Below, one piece after another: positions 31,217 to 39,850 of a stretch of DNA of 64,000 nucleotides. Every line of letters begins with the position of its first letter. Position 1 is the stretch's first letter. The notes under the pieces were generated by a model, which saw only the letters and a list, made by a program, of their open reading frames with translations, ran no database searches and was not told the origin of the DNA. The position numbers and the translations under genes were made by a program. This DNA comes from Stappia stellulata (GTDB lineage Bacteria > Pseudomonadota > Alphaproteobacteria > Rhizobiales > Stappiaceae), in contig NZ_JAIVMF010000003.1 of NCBI RefSeq assembly GCF_020176715.1, positions 62,001-126,000 on the forward strand. The letters are read 5' to 3'.

Positions 31217-31366
31217 TGTCCTGTCGTACCCTGCGTGAGTCATCAACGACCACAATGCAAGTTGCGCGCCATAGCTGGCGCATGGGACATTCCGCGTTTG
31301 CCTGCATCTGGCGTATTGCGCAATACATAATGCAGATCGAGCGATTGGGGAATCGATAGGCGACAG

Positions 31367-31795
31367 ATGACCAGAAATTCGCCATCCCGCTCCCCGCGAC
31401 GCCGACGTCCGCGCCACGATCCGGCAACCCGGATCGTCTTTGCCTCGGTTGGCGTCGGACTGATCGCGATCGGCGTGATCGGCGCCTTCCTGCCCATCCT
31501 GCCCTCGACCGTTTTCTTTATCGCCGCCGCTGCCTGTTTCGCGCGCTCCTCGCCGCGGCTTGAGCGCTGGTTGCTGCGCCATCCACGCATCGGCCCGGCA
31601 ATCCGCGCGTGGCGCGCCAACGGGGCGATTTCCGTGCCGGCCAAATTTGCAGCAGTGGCCGGGATGGCCAGCGGCTACCTGGTGTTTTGGCTGACCGTCC
31701 GACCGGAGCCGCCGCTTGCGGTCGTTCTCGCTGTCGTGCTGATTGCCTGCGCCACCTATGTCCTGTCGCGCCCCTCGGGCCCGAACAGCCCCTGA
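31367..31795 (+). CDS. DUF454/YbaN-family inner membrane protein
   Basis: The 142-residue protein has the YbaN arrangement: a membrane helix (SVGVGLIAIGVIGAFLPILP), the motif STVFFIAAAACFARSSPRLERWLLRHP, and two more helices near the C terminus (VAGMASGYLVFWL, LAVVLAVVLIACATYVL). The N terminus is Arg-rich. No function is established for the family. It is divergent from the DUF502 gene. Confidence 0.87.
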   Translation: MTRNSPSRSPRRRRPRHDPATRIVFASVGVGLIAIGVIGAFLPILPSTVFFIAAAACFARSSPRLERWLLRHPRIGPAIRAWRANGAISVPAKFAAVAGMASGYLVFWLTVRPEPPLAVVLAVVLIACATYVLSRPSGPNSP

Positions 31796-31981
31796 CCAAA
31801 CGGACGAAAGGGCCGCCGTCCGTATCACCCCGCGTTTACCAATTCTCACGCACGTGTGAGACTATGTGATGTCGGTCACGGTCGCAGTGTCCGCGCGGGC
31901 GCAGACTTGCTGGCATCCCGCATCCGGACGGATCAACTTTCAGCAGCGGCTGCGGGCACCAAACAAATGAGAGGAAAGCTC

Positions 31982-33424
31982 ATGTTGTCCCGTACGCACG
32001 CCGGATCGACCCGGGAGGAGCGACAGCGGCCGCCCACACTACCGCGCCGGATCGCCGATTGTTTCGCCATTCTCGTGCTTTGCGTCGCCACCCTGTCCTT
32101 TTCCGGTGGCCCTGTCAGCGCCCAGATCATCGACATCCGCCCCAACGGACCGGTCATCAACCCGAACAACCGGCCGCTCATCTGCGCCCCGCCCCGCGTC
32201 ATGCGCAACGGTCGCTGCGTGCTGCCGCGTCCCCAAGTCTGCGCCCCGCCGCGCGTGATGCGCAACGGCCGCTGCGTACTGCCACGTCCCCAAGTCTGCG
32301 CCCCGCCGCGCGTGATGCGCAACGGCCGCTGCGTTCTGCCACGTCCCCAAGTCTGCGCCCCGCCGCGCGTGATGCGCAACGGCCGTTGCGTCCTGCCGCG
32401 TCCCCAAGTCTGCGCCCCGCCGCGCGTGATGCGCAATGGCCGCTGCGTTCTGCCGCGCCCCACCGTCTGCGCCCCGCCGCGCGTCCTGCGCAATGGTCGC
32501 TGCGTCCTGCCGCGCCCCACCGTCTGTACTCCGCCGCGCGTGCTGCGCAACGGGCGGTGCGTGATGCCGCCGCGCCGGCCCGTCTGCCGGTTGCCCTACA
32601 TCTATTCGCCGGCACAGCGTCGCTGCATCCTGCCCGTGCCGATCCCGCCGGTCGTGCGCCCTCAGGCCTGCGAAGCGCCCTGGCAGTATTCCCGAAGCGC
32701 AGGTGGCTGCATTTGCCCCTCGGGCTATGTCGTGTCGCAGGGGGAATGCGTCCGCCGCGACAGCCAGGCCTGTACCTTCCCCTTCGTCTATTCGCAAAGC
32801 AGCAACCGCTGCGTCTGCGCGCAAGGCTATCGCCCCTATGGCACCGGCTGCGCGCCGGAGCGTCCGCGTGCGACGCCGCAGGAGAATGTCCGCTGGATTC
32901 AGGCTTGCCTGAACGAGGCCGGCTACGACGCCGGTCCCGTCGATGGCGTCTCGGGTCGCAGGACGCGCAGTGCGTGGAACGCGTTCCGCTCGGAAAACGA
33001 CCTGGGCGAGACAACCGCGCCCTACAGCGACCCGGAGACCCTGGCGAAACTGTTCCAGGCCTGCCAGCCGGAGACCGAGCCGCCGGCAAACCCGGAGCCG
33101 GAAACGCCGGATGAGCAGGAGGAACCGTCAGGAAACGCCCCGCCGGATGGCGACACCGCTGCTGTCGACGGCGCATTCGCCCCCGCCGACGCGCTTTGTG
33201 CCTCCGGTCGGCTCTACAGCCTGCTCAGTGCGGAAAATCCGTCGCTGGAACCCTGCGGGCGAAGCTGCATTCCCGCACCCGAGGGAATGAGCGAGGAGGA
33301 ACTGCTGCGCCAGGAAGAAACGCAGGGCATCACCTGGTGCCGGTCCTGCGTGACCGTTGGAACCCTCGGCATGCTGTGCCCCAAACCTGCCGAGGCAGAG
33401 GAAGACGCAGCACCCGCCAACTGA
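31982..33424 (+). CDS. Secreted cysteine-rich repeat protein with a peptidoglycan-binding-like domain
   Basis: The 480-residue product has a long signal peptide (hydrophobic stretch FAILVLCVATLSFSGGPVSA, cleavage near VSAQ). Seven 19-residue repeats of the form VCAPPRVMRNGRCVLPRPQ follow at about residues 67-199, each with two cysteines. Looser cysteine-containing repeats come next (about 200-300: SPAQRRCILP, SRSAGGCICPSGY, SQSSNRCVCAQGY). Residues about 303-355 (NVRWIQACLNEAGYDAGPVD) resemble the peptidoglycan-binding fold. An acidic Pro/Glu-rich linker and a Cys-rich tail end the protein. The start at 31982 has GAGGAAA six bases upstream. The function is unknown; a cell-envelope role is inferred. 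Confidence 0.85.
   Translation: MLSRTHAGSTREERQRPPTLPRRIADCFAILVLCVATLSFSGGPVSAQIIDIRPNGPVINPNNRPLICAPPRVMRNGRCVLPRPQVCAPPRVMRNGRCVLPRPQVCAPPRVMRNGRCVLPRPQVCAPPRVMRNGRCVLPRPQVCAPPRVMRNGRCVLPRPTVCAPPRVLRNGRCVLPRPTVCTPPRVLRNGRCVMPPRRPVCRLPYIYSPAQRRCILPVPIPPVVRPQACEAPWQYSRSAGGCICPSGYVVSQGECVRRDSQACTFPFVYSQSSNRCVCAQGYRPYGTGCAPERPRATPQENVRWIQACLNEAGYDAGPVDGVSGRRTRSAWNAFRSENDLGETTAPYSDPETLAKLFQACQPETEPPANPEPETPDEQEEPSGNAPPDGDTAAVDGAFAPADALCASGRLYSLLSAENPSLEPCGRSCIPAPEGMSEEELLRQEETQGITWCRSCVTVGTLGMLCPKPAEAEEDAAPAN
32180..32578 (+). repeat. Seven tandem 57-bp coding repeats
   Basis: Seven consecutive 57-bp units begin at 32180, 32237, 32294, 32351, 32408, 32465 and 32522. Units 2-5 are almost identical at the DNA level; units 6 and 7 replace the MRN codon with CTG and change Q to T or R at the end. 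The periodicity is exactly 19 codons, so copy-number change by slippage would keep the frame. Confidence 0.95.
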
Positions 33425-33443
33425 TACGGCACCCGAGAGACAC

Positions 33444-33480
33444 GCGAACGCCTAGCACGCGCCGGGCGTTCGTTTCCGGT
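33444..33480. terminator. Possible terminator between the cysteine-rich gene and glmS
   Basis: Between the two convergent genes an inverted repeat CGAACGCC/GGCGTTCG (33445-33452 and 33465-33472) is followed on the plus strand by TTTCC. The 12-base loop and the short T run make this a weak intrinsic terminator candidate. Confidence 0.35.
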
Positions 33481-33497
33481 TTGCAGCCGGGACTTTT

Positions 33498-35324
33498 CTA
33501 TTCGACCGTGACGGACTTCGCCAGATTGCGCGGCTGGTCGACATCCGTGCCCATGAAGACGGCGGTGTGATACGCCAGAAGCTGCACCGGCACGGAGTGA
33601 ACGATCGGCGCGATGAACTCCGGAACATTCGGCAGGACGATCGTTTTCCAGGTCGGCGTGCTGCAGGCGGCGAAGCCGGCCTGATCGGTAATCAGCACGA
33701 TCTTGCCGCCGCGCGCGGCGACCTCCTGCATGTTCGACATCGTCTTTTCGAACAGGCCGTCATGCGGCGCGATCACGATGACCGGCACTTCCTCGTCGAT
33801 CAGCGCGATCGGCCCGTGCTTGAGTTCGCCTGCCGCATAGCCTTCGGCATGGATATAGGAGATCTCCTTGAGCTTGAGCGCGCCTTCCATGGCAAGCGCG
33901 AAACTCGTGCCCCGGCCGAGATAAAGGACATCGCGTGCGCGCGACAGCGGCTGCGCAAGCTTCTCGATTTCCGGCTCGATGGCGAGTGCGCGACTGAGGT
34001 GGGCCGGCAACTCCGACAGCGCCCGCACCATCTCGGCCGCCTGCGCGTCGTCGAGATGACCGCGTTGGCGTCCGGCGTGGACGGCGAGCGCGGCCAGAAC
34101 CGCCAGCTGGCAGACGAACGCCTTGGTCGAGGCAACGCCGATTTCCCGGCCCGCGATGGTCGGGAACACCAGATCCGCCTCGCGGGCGATGGTCGATTCC
34201 GGCACATTGACGATCGCCCCGGTGCGCGCGCCTTCCGCCTTGCAGTAGCGCAGGCAGGCCAGCGTGTCCGCCGTCTCGCCGGACTGGGAGATGAACAGCG
34301 CCATGTCGCGGTTACTCAAGGGCGCCTCGCGATAGCGGAACTCGGAGGCGACATCGATCTCCACCGGCAGCCGCGCGATCCGCTCAAACCAGTATTTCGC
34401 CACCAGTCCCGCGTAATAGGCCGTTCCGCAGGCGGAGATGATGAGCCGGTCGAGACGTGTGAAATCCACCTCGCTGCCGGCGTCCAGCACCGTCGTCATC
34501 GACGCGAGGTCGAGATAGCGCGACACCGTGTGGCCGATCACCTCCGGCTGCTCATGGATCTCCTTTTCCATGAAGTGCCGGTAGTTTCCCTTCTCGATGG
34601 TCTGGGACACCGCCTCGCTGGTGATCATCTTCCGGGTGACGGGCTCATTGGCCTGGTTGAAGATCTTGCACCCGGCGCGCGTCAGCACGACCCAGTCGCC
34701 CTCCTCCAGATAGATGATCCGGTCGGTGAAGGGTGACAGCGCAATCGCATCCGAGCCAAGGTACATCTCGTCGTCGCCGCATCCGACCGCCAGCGGCGAA
34801 CCGCGACGGGCACCGATCAGGAGGTCCGGCTCGTTTTCGAACACGAAGGCCAGCGCGAAAGCGCCGGAAAGCCGCGGCAGGACGGCGGCGACCGCCTCCT
34901 TCGGGCTGCTGCCGCGCGCGATCTCGCGGGACACAAGAAACGCCACGACTTCGGTATCGGTTTCGCTCGACAGGCGGACGCCCTCGGCTTCGACCTCGCG
35001 TCGCAGCTCGAGGTGATTCTCGATGATCCCGTTGTGCACGACGGCCACGCCGGGTGCGACATGCGGATGGGCGTTGGTCTCGGTCGCCGCGCCGTGGGTT
35101 GCCCATCGCGTATGGCCGATCCCTGCGGCGCCCGACAAGGGCGACCGCTCCAGCTTTTCCTGCAGGTTCCTGAGCTTGCCCGGCGCCCGGCGGCGCGTCA
35201 GCACACCTTCATCGACCGTGATGACACCCGCCGAATCATACCCCCGGTACTCCAGCCGCTTCAGCGCGTCCACCAGTTGCCCTGCAACCGCGCCGCTCCC
35301 GAGGATCCCTACGATTCCGCACAT
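33498..35324 (-). CDS. glmS: Glutamine-fructose-6-phosphate aminotransferase (isomerizing) GlmS
   Basis: GlmS makes glucosamine-6-phosphate, the first step to UDP-GlcNAc for peptidoglycan and lipid A. The 608 residues start MCGIVGILG, whose Cys2 is the N-terminal nucleophile of the glutaminase domain. Two SIS domains follow (SACGTAYYAGLVAKYWFE, SQSGETADTLACLRYCK; YLGRGTSFALAMEGALKLKE). The C terminus ends DQPRNLAKSVTVE, typical of the family. glmU is not adjacent in this window. Confidence 0.97.
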   Translation of the reverse strand: MCGIVGILGSGAVAGQLVDALKRLEYRGYDSAGVITVDEGVLTRRRAPGKLRNLQEKLERSPLSGAAGIGHTRWATHGAATETNAHPHVAPGVAVVHNGIIENHLELRREVEAEGVRLSSETDTEVVAFLVSREIARGSSPKEAVAAVLPRLSGAFALAFVFENEPDLLIGARRGSPLAVGCGDDEMYLGSDAIALSPFTDRIIYLEEGDWVVLTRAGCKIFNQANEPVTRKMITSEAVSQTIEKGNYRHFMEKEIHEQPEVIGHTVSRYLDLASMTTVLDAGSEVDFTRLDRLIISACGTAYYAGLVAKYWFERIARLPVEIDVASEFRYREAPLSNRDMALFISQSGETADTLACLRYCKAEGARTGAIVNVPESTIAREADLVFPTIAGREIGVASTKAFVCQLAVLAALAVHAGRQRGHLDDAQAAEMVRALSELPAHLSRALAIEPEIEKLAQPLSRARDVLYLGRGTSFALAMEGALKLKEISYIHAEGYAAGELKHGPIALIDEEVPVIVIAPHDGLFEKTMSNMQEVAARGGKIVLITDQAGFAACSTPTWKTIVLPNVPEFIAPIVHSVPVQLLAYHTAVFMGTDVDQPRNLAKSVTVE

Positions 35325-35567
35325 GAATGTCTGTCTCCAAATTCGCCAAGTCGCGCCGTTGCGCGTTTCATTCGCAGCTTCTTCTAGTGCGCGCACCATG
35401 CCCGCGCACAATCAAAACCTGTTTCAATTCATGACACAGACCGCGCAAACCGCCGGCGGCACCGAAAGAAAAGGGAAAATCATGGCCCAACCACCAAGTT
35501 TTATCGCTTGTTAACCCTGTTTGGGGTTTTCTAGAACCTGAATTCGAACCGGGCCGGGACCAAACGC

Positions 35568-36641
35568 GTGAAACCGCTTGAACACAGCAAGAAAGCGCCC
35601 GTCAGGGGCCGCAAGCTCGGCGATGCCGGGCGGATCTCGCTGTGGGGCGGCGCAGCGCTTCTGTTCGGCGTCGTCGGCGTGTCCTCGGTTTTTCTGACGC
35701 AGCCCGGCGTCCCTACCGGCCAGCGCATGTCCATGACCCGGCTTCCTCCGGCGGGCGATGTCCCCACAACCGCATCGATCGGCAGGCAACAAGGAGCCGG
35801 ACTGGAGATCTATCCCTCCGTCGGCGGCACGGATGCGGCCCAGGCCCGCCATCAGATCAAGAGCGAGGTCGAAACCCTGCGACGCGAGGTTGCCGCCCTC
35901 CGGCGCACCGTGGCGGTCCTGCAGGAACGCAAGGCCATCCTCGCCGAAAAGGTCGCCGACGCTCAGTCCGCAGCAACGACGGAGACCGACGAGACAAAGG
36001 CGCGCCAACCGACACCCTTCAATGACACGCTGGATGCGGCGGTCGAGGCAATTGCCGGAAAACCGGGGCCCGTCGAGACCTTGCCCGCCCCGATCGGTCC
36101 GCTCACCCGCAGCGCGCCGGCGAAACCCGCGACCGCCACGCGCTTTGCCGAAGAGACCCTTCCGGCAAGCCTGCGCGAGCCTGTGCGCATCGTCGCGCTT
36201 CCCGGTGTGGAATCGCCGGCGAGTGTCGCCTCCATTCCGGCCCCTTCAGGCGATGTCACGGCACCGGCGCCGGTGCCTGCCGCGCGTCCCATGGCCGGCA
36301 CCGACGGCACGGAGCTGTCGGTCTCCGGCGCGGCCGGACGTATTTCCGGCGACACCGGAACCCGGATCGGACGCAGCGATTTCGCCCTCGATCTGGGACG
36401 CTTTGAAAGCCGTGAGGCGGCGGAAAGCCGCTGGGCGGAAATCCGCGAAACGCAACCGGCCCTTCCCGCCGGGATTTCCTCCCGGATCGTCGCGGATCCG
36501 CAAGGGCCGGGCGGGATGCGCCTGATGGCCGGCCCCTTCCCCAATGCGGCCGATGCGGCCGCCGCTTGCGTTTACCTCTCCTCCGGCGATATCACTTGTT
36601 CGCCGGCCCTCTACCCGAGGGACACGGCTGCGCGCCGCTGA
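35568..36641 (+). CDS. Bitopic membrane protein with a C-terminal SPOR-like domain
   Basis: The 357-residue protein starts at a GTG. It has a basic N terminus, one membrane helix (ISLWGGAALLFGVVGVSSVF, about residues 23-42), a coiled coil (HQIKSEVETLRREVAALRRT, about 94-125), a Pro/Ala-rich linker, and a C-terminal segment of about 75 residues (FALDLGRFESREAAESRWAE, GMRLMAGPFPNAADAAAAC) resembling SPOR domains that bind denuded peptidoglycan at the septum. A cell-wall or division role is inferred. It diverges from glmS. Confidence 0.7.
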   Translation: MKPLEHSKKAPVRGRKLGDAGRISLWGGAALLFGVVGVSSVFLTQPGVPTGQRMSMTRLPPAGDVPTTASIGRQQGAGLEIYPSVGGTDAAQARHQIKSEVETLRREVAALRRTVAVLQERKAILAEKVADAQSAATTETDETKARQPTPFNDTLDAAVEAIAGKPGPVETLPAPIGPLTRSAPAKPATATRFAEETLPASLREPVRIVALPGVESPASVASIPAPSGDVTAPAPVPAARPMAGTDGTELSVSGAAGRISGDTGTRIGRSDFALDLGRFESREAAESRWAEIRETQPALPAGISSRIVADPQGPGGMRLMAGPFPNAADAAAACVYLSSGDITCSPALYPRDTAARR

Positions 36642-36705
36642 CGCGCCTGGCCCATCGCCCGCAACGCTTGCTCCGGTCTTGCGGTCCCACGCGTAGGTTC
36701 ATTCG

Positions 36706-37677
36706 ATGTTCGATCCCGCCGACCAACGGCACCGGGCGTTCGCCCTCCTGCTTGTCATGCCCCTGTTCTTCTCGTCGAACCTGGTGATCGGGCGCGCGGC
36801 GATTTCGAGCGTCGAACCCTGGACGCTGGCATTCCTGCGCTGGGTTCTGGCCTTCGCGATCCTCCTGCCCTTCGCCCACAAGGGGCTGATGCAACACCGC
36901 GACACCCTGCTGCGGCAGTGGAGCCTGATCGGCATGATGGGGCTGCTCGGCATGTGGTTCTGCGGCGCCGGCGTCTATTTCGCGCTCAATTACACCACGG
37001 CGACGAACGGCACCTTGATCTACACCTCCTCGCCGATCCTGATCGTGCTCTTGGAATGGCTGTTTCGCGGGCGCCAGGTGGGCTTGCGCGAGGGCATCGG
37101 CATTGCGCTTGCCATCCTCGGCGTCGTGGCGATCGTGGTGAAGGGCTCGCTGTCCATCCTGCTGGCGCTGGAATTCAACGCCGGCGACGTCATCTTCGCG
37201 CTCGCCGCCCTGAGCTGGGCGCTCTATTCTGTGCTGCTGAAACGCAAGTCGCTGGCGGAGGTCCCGACGCTCTCGCTCTTCGCCGCCCTGGCGCTCGCCG
37301 GTGCGATCACGCTGTTTCCCTTCACCGTCATCGAGATTGCGGAAACCGGACGGTTTCCGGTCTCCGGCGACGCCTGGGCCTCGATCTTTGGCATCGCGCT
37401 GGTGTCCTCCGTCCTCGCCTTTTCCTGTTTCCAGTACGGCATCAAGCTCGTCGGGCCGTCGACCACCGGACTTTTCATGTACCTCATGCCGCCCTACGGC
37501 GTGATGATGGCTGTCGTCTTCCTCGGCGAGGAGCTGCACGCCTATCACTTCGCGGGCTTCGTGCTGATCATGAGCGGGCTGGTGTTGGCCACCGCCCCGC
37601 CGTGGCTGATCGCGCGCATCCCCTTCGCCGACCGCCTGAGCGGACAGATCCGCAAGCCGGTGTCCGGACGCGCCTGA
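36706..37677 (+). CDS. EamA/DMT-family transporter (RhaT/RarD-like)
   Basis: The 323-residue protein has about ten predicted membrane helices in two EamA repeats (first: LLVMPLFFSSNLVIGRAAI; second begins about residue 165: GDVIFALAALSWALYSVLLK). Motifs PWTLAFLRWVLAF and TGLFMYLMPPYGVMMAV are typical of drug/metabolite exporters. The substrate cannot be told. A bidirectional stem-loop lies between its end and soxF. Confidence 0.88.
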   Translation: MFDPADQRHRAFALLLVMPLFFSSNLVIGRAAISSVEPWTLAFLRWVLAFAILLPFAHKGLMQHRDTLLRQWSLIGMMGLLGMWFCGAGVYFALNYTTATNGTLIYTSSPILIVLLEWLFRGRQVGLREGIGIALAILGVVAIVVKGSLSILLALEFNAGDVIFALAALSWALYSVLLKRKSLAEVPTLSLFAALALAGAITLFPFTVIEIAETGRFPVSGDAWASIFGIALVSSVLAFSCFQYGIKLVGPSTTGLFMYLMPPYGVMMAVVFLGEELHAYHFAGFVLIMSGLVLATAPPWLIARIPFADRLSGQIRKPVSGRA

Positions 37678-37697
37678 ACGGCCTTGCGCCCCGGACG

Positions 37698-37729
37698 AAA
37701 AAGAGGCGGCCCGACGGACCGCCCCTTTG
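37698..37729. terminator. Bidirectional terminator between the DMT gene and soxF
   Basis: An inverted repeat with an AAA run on the left and a TTT run on the right lies between two convergent genes. The core stem is GGCGG/CCGCC with a 9-base loop, extended by AAAG/CTTT-type pairs with one mismatch. Symmetry and A/T runs at both sides suit termination on both strands, marking the end of the sox operon. Confidence 0.6.
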
Positions 37730-37750
37730 TCGTTTCGGCAGACCCGGCCG

Positions 37751-39031
37751 TCAGCCGAACATGTCGGCCGTGATGCCGGCGTACCAGCCGAGCGATTCCT
37801 CGTAGGTCGCCTTGCGCAATTCGGCGTCCTCTCCGGTCTGACTGATGAACCCGTCCGTCTTGGCGATCTTGTCTTCGCCCGCCTCGTAGCGGGCGCCGAC
37901 CTTCACGCCGTTGTCGGTCGAGATCAGGCTCCAGCAGGTGTTCGAGAACCGCGGCGGAAAGGCCTTGGCGTCGAGCAGGTCGGCACGGATTGCCATCGCC
38001 GCCGCCTTCGCCTGGCTGTTGGCGGAAAAGCCGGATTTCGGCATGTCGCCGGCAATGCAGCTATCGCCCAGCACATGGATCGCCGCATCCATCGTGCTGC
38101 GCAGTGTCGCCGGTTCGATCGGGCAGTAGCCGCTGTCATTGGCGAGCCCCGCGTCGCGGGCGATGGTTCCCGCCGTCTGGGCGGGGATAACATTGGCGAC
38201 ATCGGCCTTGAAGGTATCGAAATCGGTCTCGATTGTCCCCGCGCGCGCATCCACATTCTTGATGTCGCCGATGATCGATTTCGGCAGCCATTCGATCATG
38301 CCGGGATAGTGCTTTTCCCAGCCCTCCATGAACAAAGCCTGCTTGGAAAAGGCTTCTTTTGGATCAAGAATCACAATTTTTGCGCTTGGATTTGTTGATT
38401 TTAGGTGGTGCGCGACCATCGAAACGCGTTCATACGGCCCCGGCGGGCAGCGATAGGGGTTCGGCGGGGCGACCATCACATAGGTTCCGCCCTCGCGCAT
38501 CGCCTCGATCTTGCTCTTCAGCAAAGCCGTCTGCGTGCCTGCCTTCCAGGCATGCGGCATCAGCCCCGACGCCTCGATCGAATAGCCCGGCACACTGTCG
38601 TAATCGAAGTCGATGCCCGGTGCGACGACCAGCCGGTCGTAGGCGACCCGGCCGCCGGAGGCGAGCGCCACCTCCTTGGCATCCCGGTCGATGCCGGTCG
38701 CCCAGTCGTGAACGACGTTGACGCCATAGTCGGAAGCCAGCGTCGCATAGGAATGGCCGATGGACTCAAACGAACGGAACCCGCCGATATAGAGATTGGA
38801 GAAGAAGCAGGTGTAGTAGGTCTTGGTCGGCTCGATCAGGGTAATGTCGATCGCGCCCTCGCTGTCCTTGGCGAGATAGCGCGCCGCGGTCGCACCGCCG
38901 GCGCCGCCGCCGATGATCACCACCTTCGGCCGTCCTTGGGCAAAGGCGGCACGGCCCCGCCCGGCGAGAACGCCCGCTCCTGCGACAACCCCCAGCCCTT
39001 GTGTGAAATGGCGTCTCGAAATTCCCGTCAT
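37751..39031 (-). CDS. soxF: SoxF, flavoprotein of the sulfide dehydrogenase (flavocytochrome c) type
   Basis: The 426-residue protein has a Tat signal (SRRHFTQGLGVVAGAGVLAG), an FAD-binding VVIIGGGAGGATAARYLA, and the cysteine in TYYTCFFSNLYIGG that carries covalent 8-alpha-S-cysteinyl FAD in the FCSD family. Two further cysteines, in YRCPPGPYERV and NTCWSLIS, match the redox pair near the flavin. It is the last gene of the sox operon and is paired with the diheme SoxE upstream, so it is probably a periplasmic sulfide:cytochrome c oxidoreductase. Confidence 0.92.
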   Translation of the reverse strand: MTGISRRHFTQGLGVVAGAGVLAGRGRAAFAQGRPKVVIIGGGAGGATAARYLAKDSEGAIDITLIEPTKTYYTCFFSNLYIGGFRSFESIGHSYATLASDYGVNVVHDWATGIDRDAKEVALASGGRVAYDRLVVAPGIDFDYDSVPGYSIEASGLMPHAWKAGTQTALLKSKIEAMREGGTYVMVAPPNPYRCPPGPYERVSMVAHHLKSTNPSAKIVILDPKEAFSKQALFMEGWEKHYPGMIEWLPKSIIGDIKNVDARAGTIETDFDTFKADVANVIPAQTAGTIARDAGLANDSGYCPIEPATLRSTMDAAIHVLGDSCIAGDMPKSGFSANSQAKAAAMAIRADLLDAKAFPPRFSNTCWSLISTDNGVKVGARYEAGEDKIAKTDGFISQTGEDAELRKATYEESLGWYAGITADMFG

Positions 39032-39090
39032 GTCGCATCCTCCCGGAAAACGGCCCAGCGATCCCCGTCCCCACGATGGACGGCGTCTTG

Positions 39091-39810
39091 TTATTGGCCC
39101 GCCTTGGAGAAATAAGCCGCGAGGGCGGCGATTTCCTCATCCGACAGGCTGGCGGCAATGGACTGCATGACCGGGTTGTCCCGGCTCTTCGTCTTGTAGG
39201 CATGCATCACCGTCACGAACCGGTCGCCCGGCCAGCCGGTGATGGAGGGAATGCCCTTGTCCTCGCCGTCCGCCTGATGGCAGGTCACGCATTCCGACGA
39301 CAGATATTCACCGTAGTCCGGGTCGCCTTCAAGCGCCAGAATATGCGGCGGGACCTCCGGGTCGGCGTTTTCAAGCGGCGCGGTCGGCGGCGCTTCGGGA
39401 ATGTTCGCCGCACCCGGAGAAAACTGGCGTAAAAAGGCCACCACCGCCCGGCGGTCGTCCGGGTCCCGCAAGCCGCCGAAATTCATCTTGGTGCCGTGGA
39501 CCGCGCTCTTGGGGTCTTCCAGATAGGCGGAGAGCGCTTCCTCGCTCCACACGAGCCCGTCCTGTCCGGCGGCCTCCATCGCCCTGGAATAGCGATAGCC
39601 TTCAAGCGTGCCGGCGCGCCGGCCGTAGATGTCGTTGAGAAGGGGACCGACGGTGTGTTTCGCGCTGACGCCGACCTGATGACAGGACTGGCACTTGCGG
39701 AAGATCTTGCGGCCCTGGTCAAGAAGCGGATCGCTGGCGAGCGCGTCCCCTGTGCCAAGAACGAAAAACGCGGCCGCCAGAACCACTGCATATCCGCCTG
39801 ATCCCCGCAT
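39091..39810 (-). CDS. soxE: SoxE, diheme c-type cytochrome partner of SoxF
   Basis: The 239-residue product has a signal peptide (YAVVLAAAFFVLGTGDALA) and two cytochrome c domains with CQSCH (about residue 40) and CVTCH (about 175). The first domain contains KHTVGPLLNDIYGRRAG and YSRAM, class I cytochrome c features; Met residues such as in GTKMNFGGL may be axial ligands. A start at 39810 gives a proper signal peptide, whereas the longer frame does not. It lies between soxD and soxF and would pass electrons from SoxF flavin to the respiratory chain. Confidence 0.85.
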   Translation of the reverse strand: MRGSGGYAVVLAAAFFVLGTGDALASDPLLDQGRKIFRKCQSCHQVGVSAKHTVGPLLNDIYGRRAGTLEGYRYSRAMEAAGQDGLVWSEEALSAYLEDPKSAVHGTKMNFGGLRDPDDRRAVVAFLRQFSPGAANIPEAPPTAPLENADPEVPPHILALEGDPDYGEYLSSECVTCHQADGEDKGIPSITGWPGDRFVTVMHAYKTKSRDNPVMQSIAASLSDEEIAALAAYFSKAGQ

Positions 39811-39850
39811 GCCGCGTTCTCCCTGTTCGCCAATCCGGCCGGCGTCGATC

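Noticed and set aside
31801-31823. Inverted repeat ACGGAC/GTCCGT after the DUF454 gene
   Set aside because: The 6-bp stem has a long loop and no T run, so it is not supported as a terminator.
32180-32578. Regular repeats that might be read as a CRISPR array
   Set aside because: The 57-bp units are contiguous with no spacers and encode an in-frame 19-residue peptide repeat.
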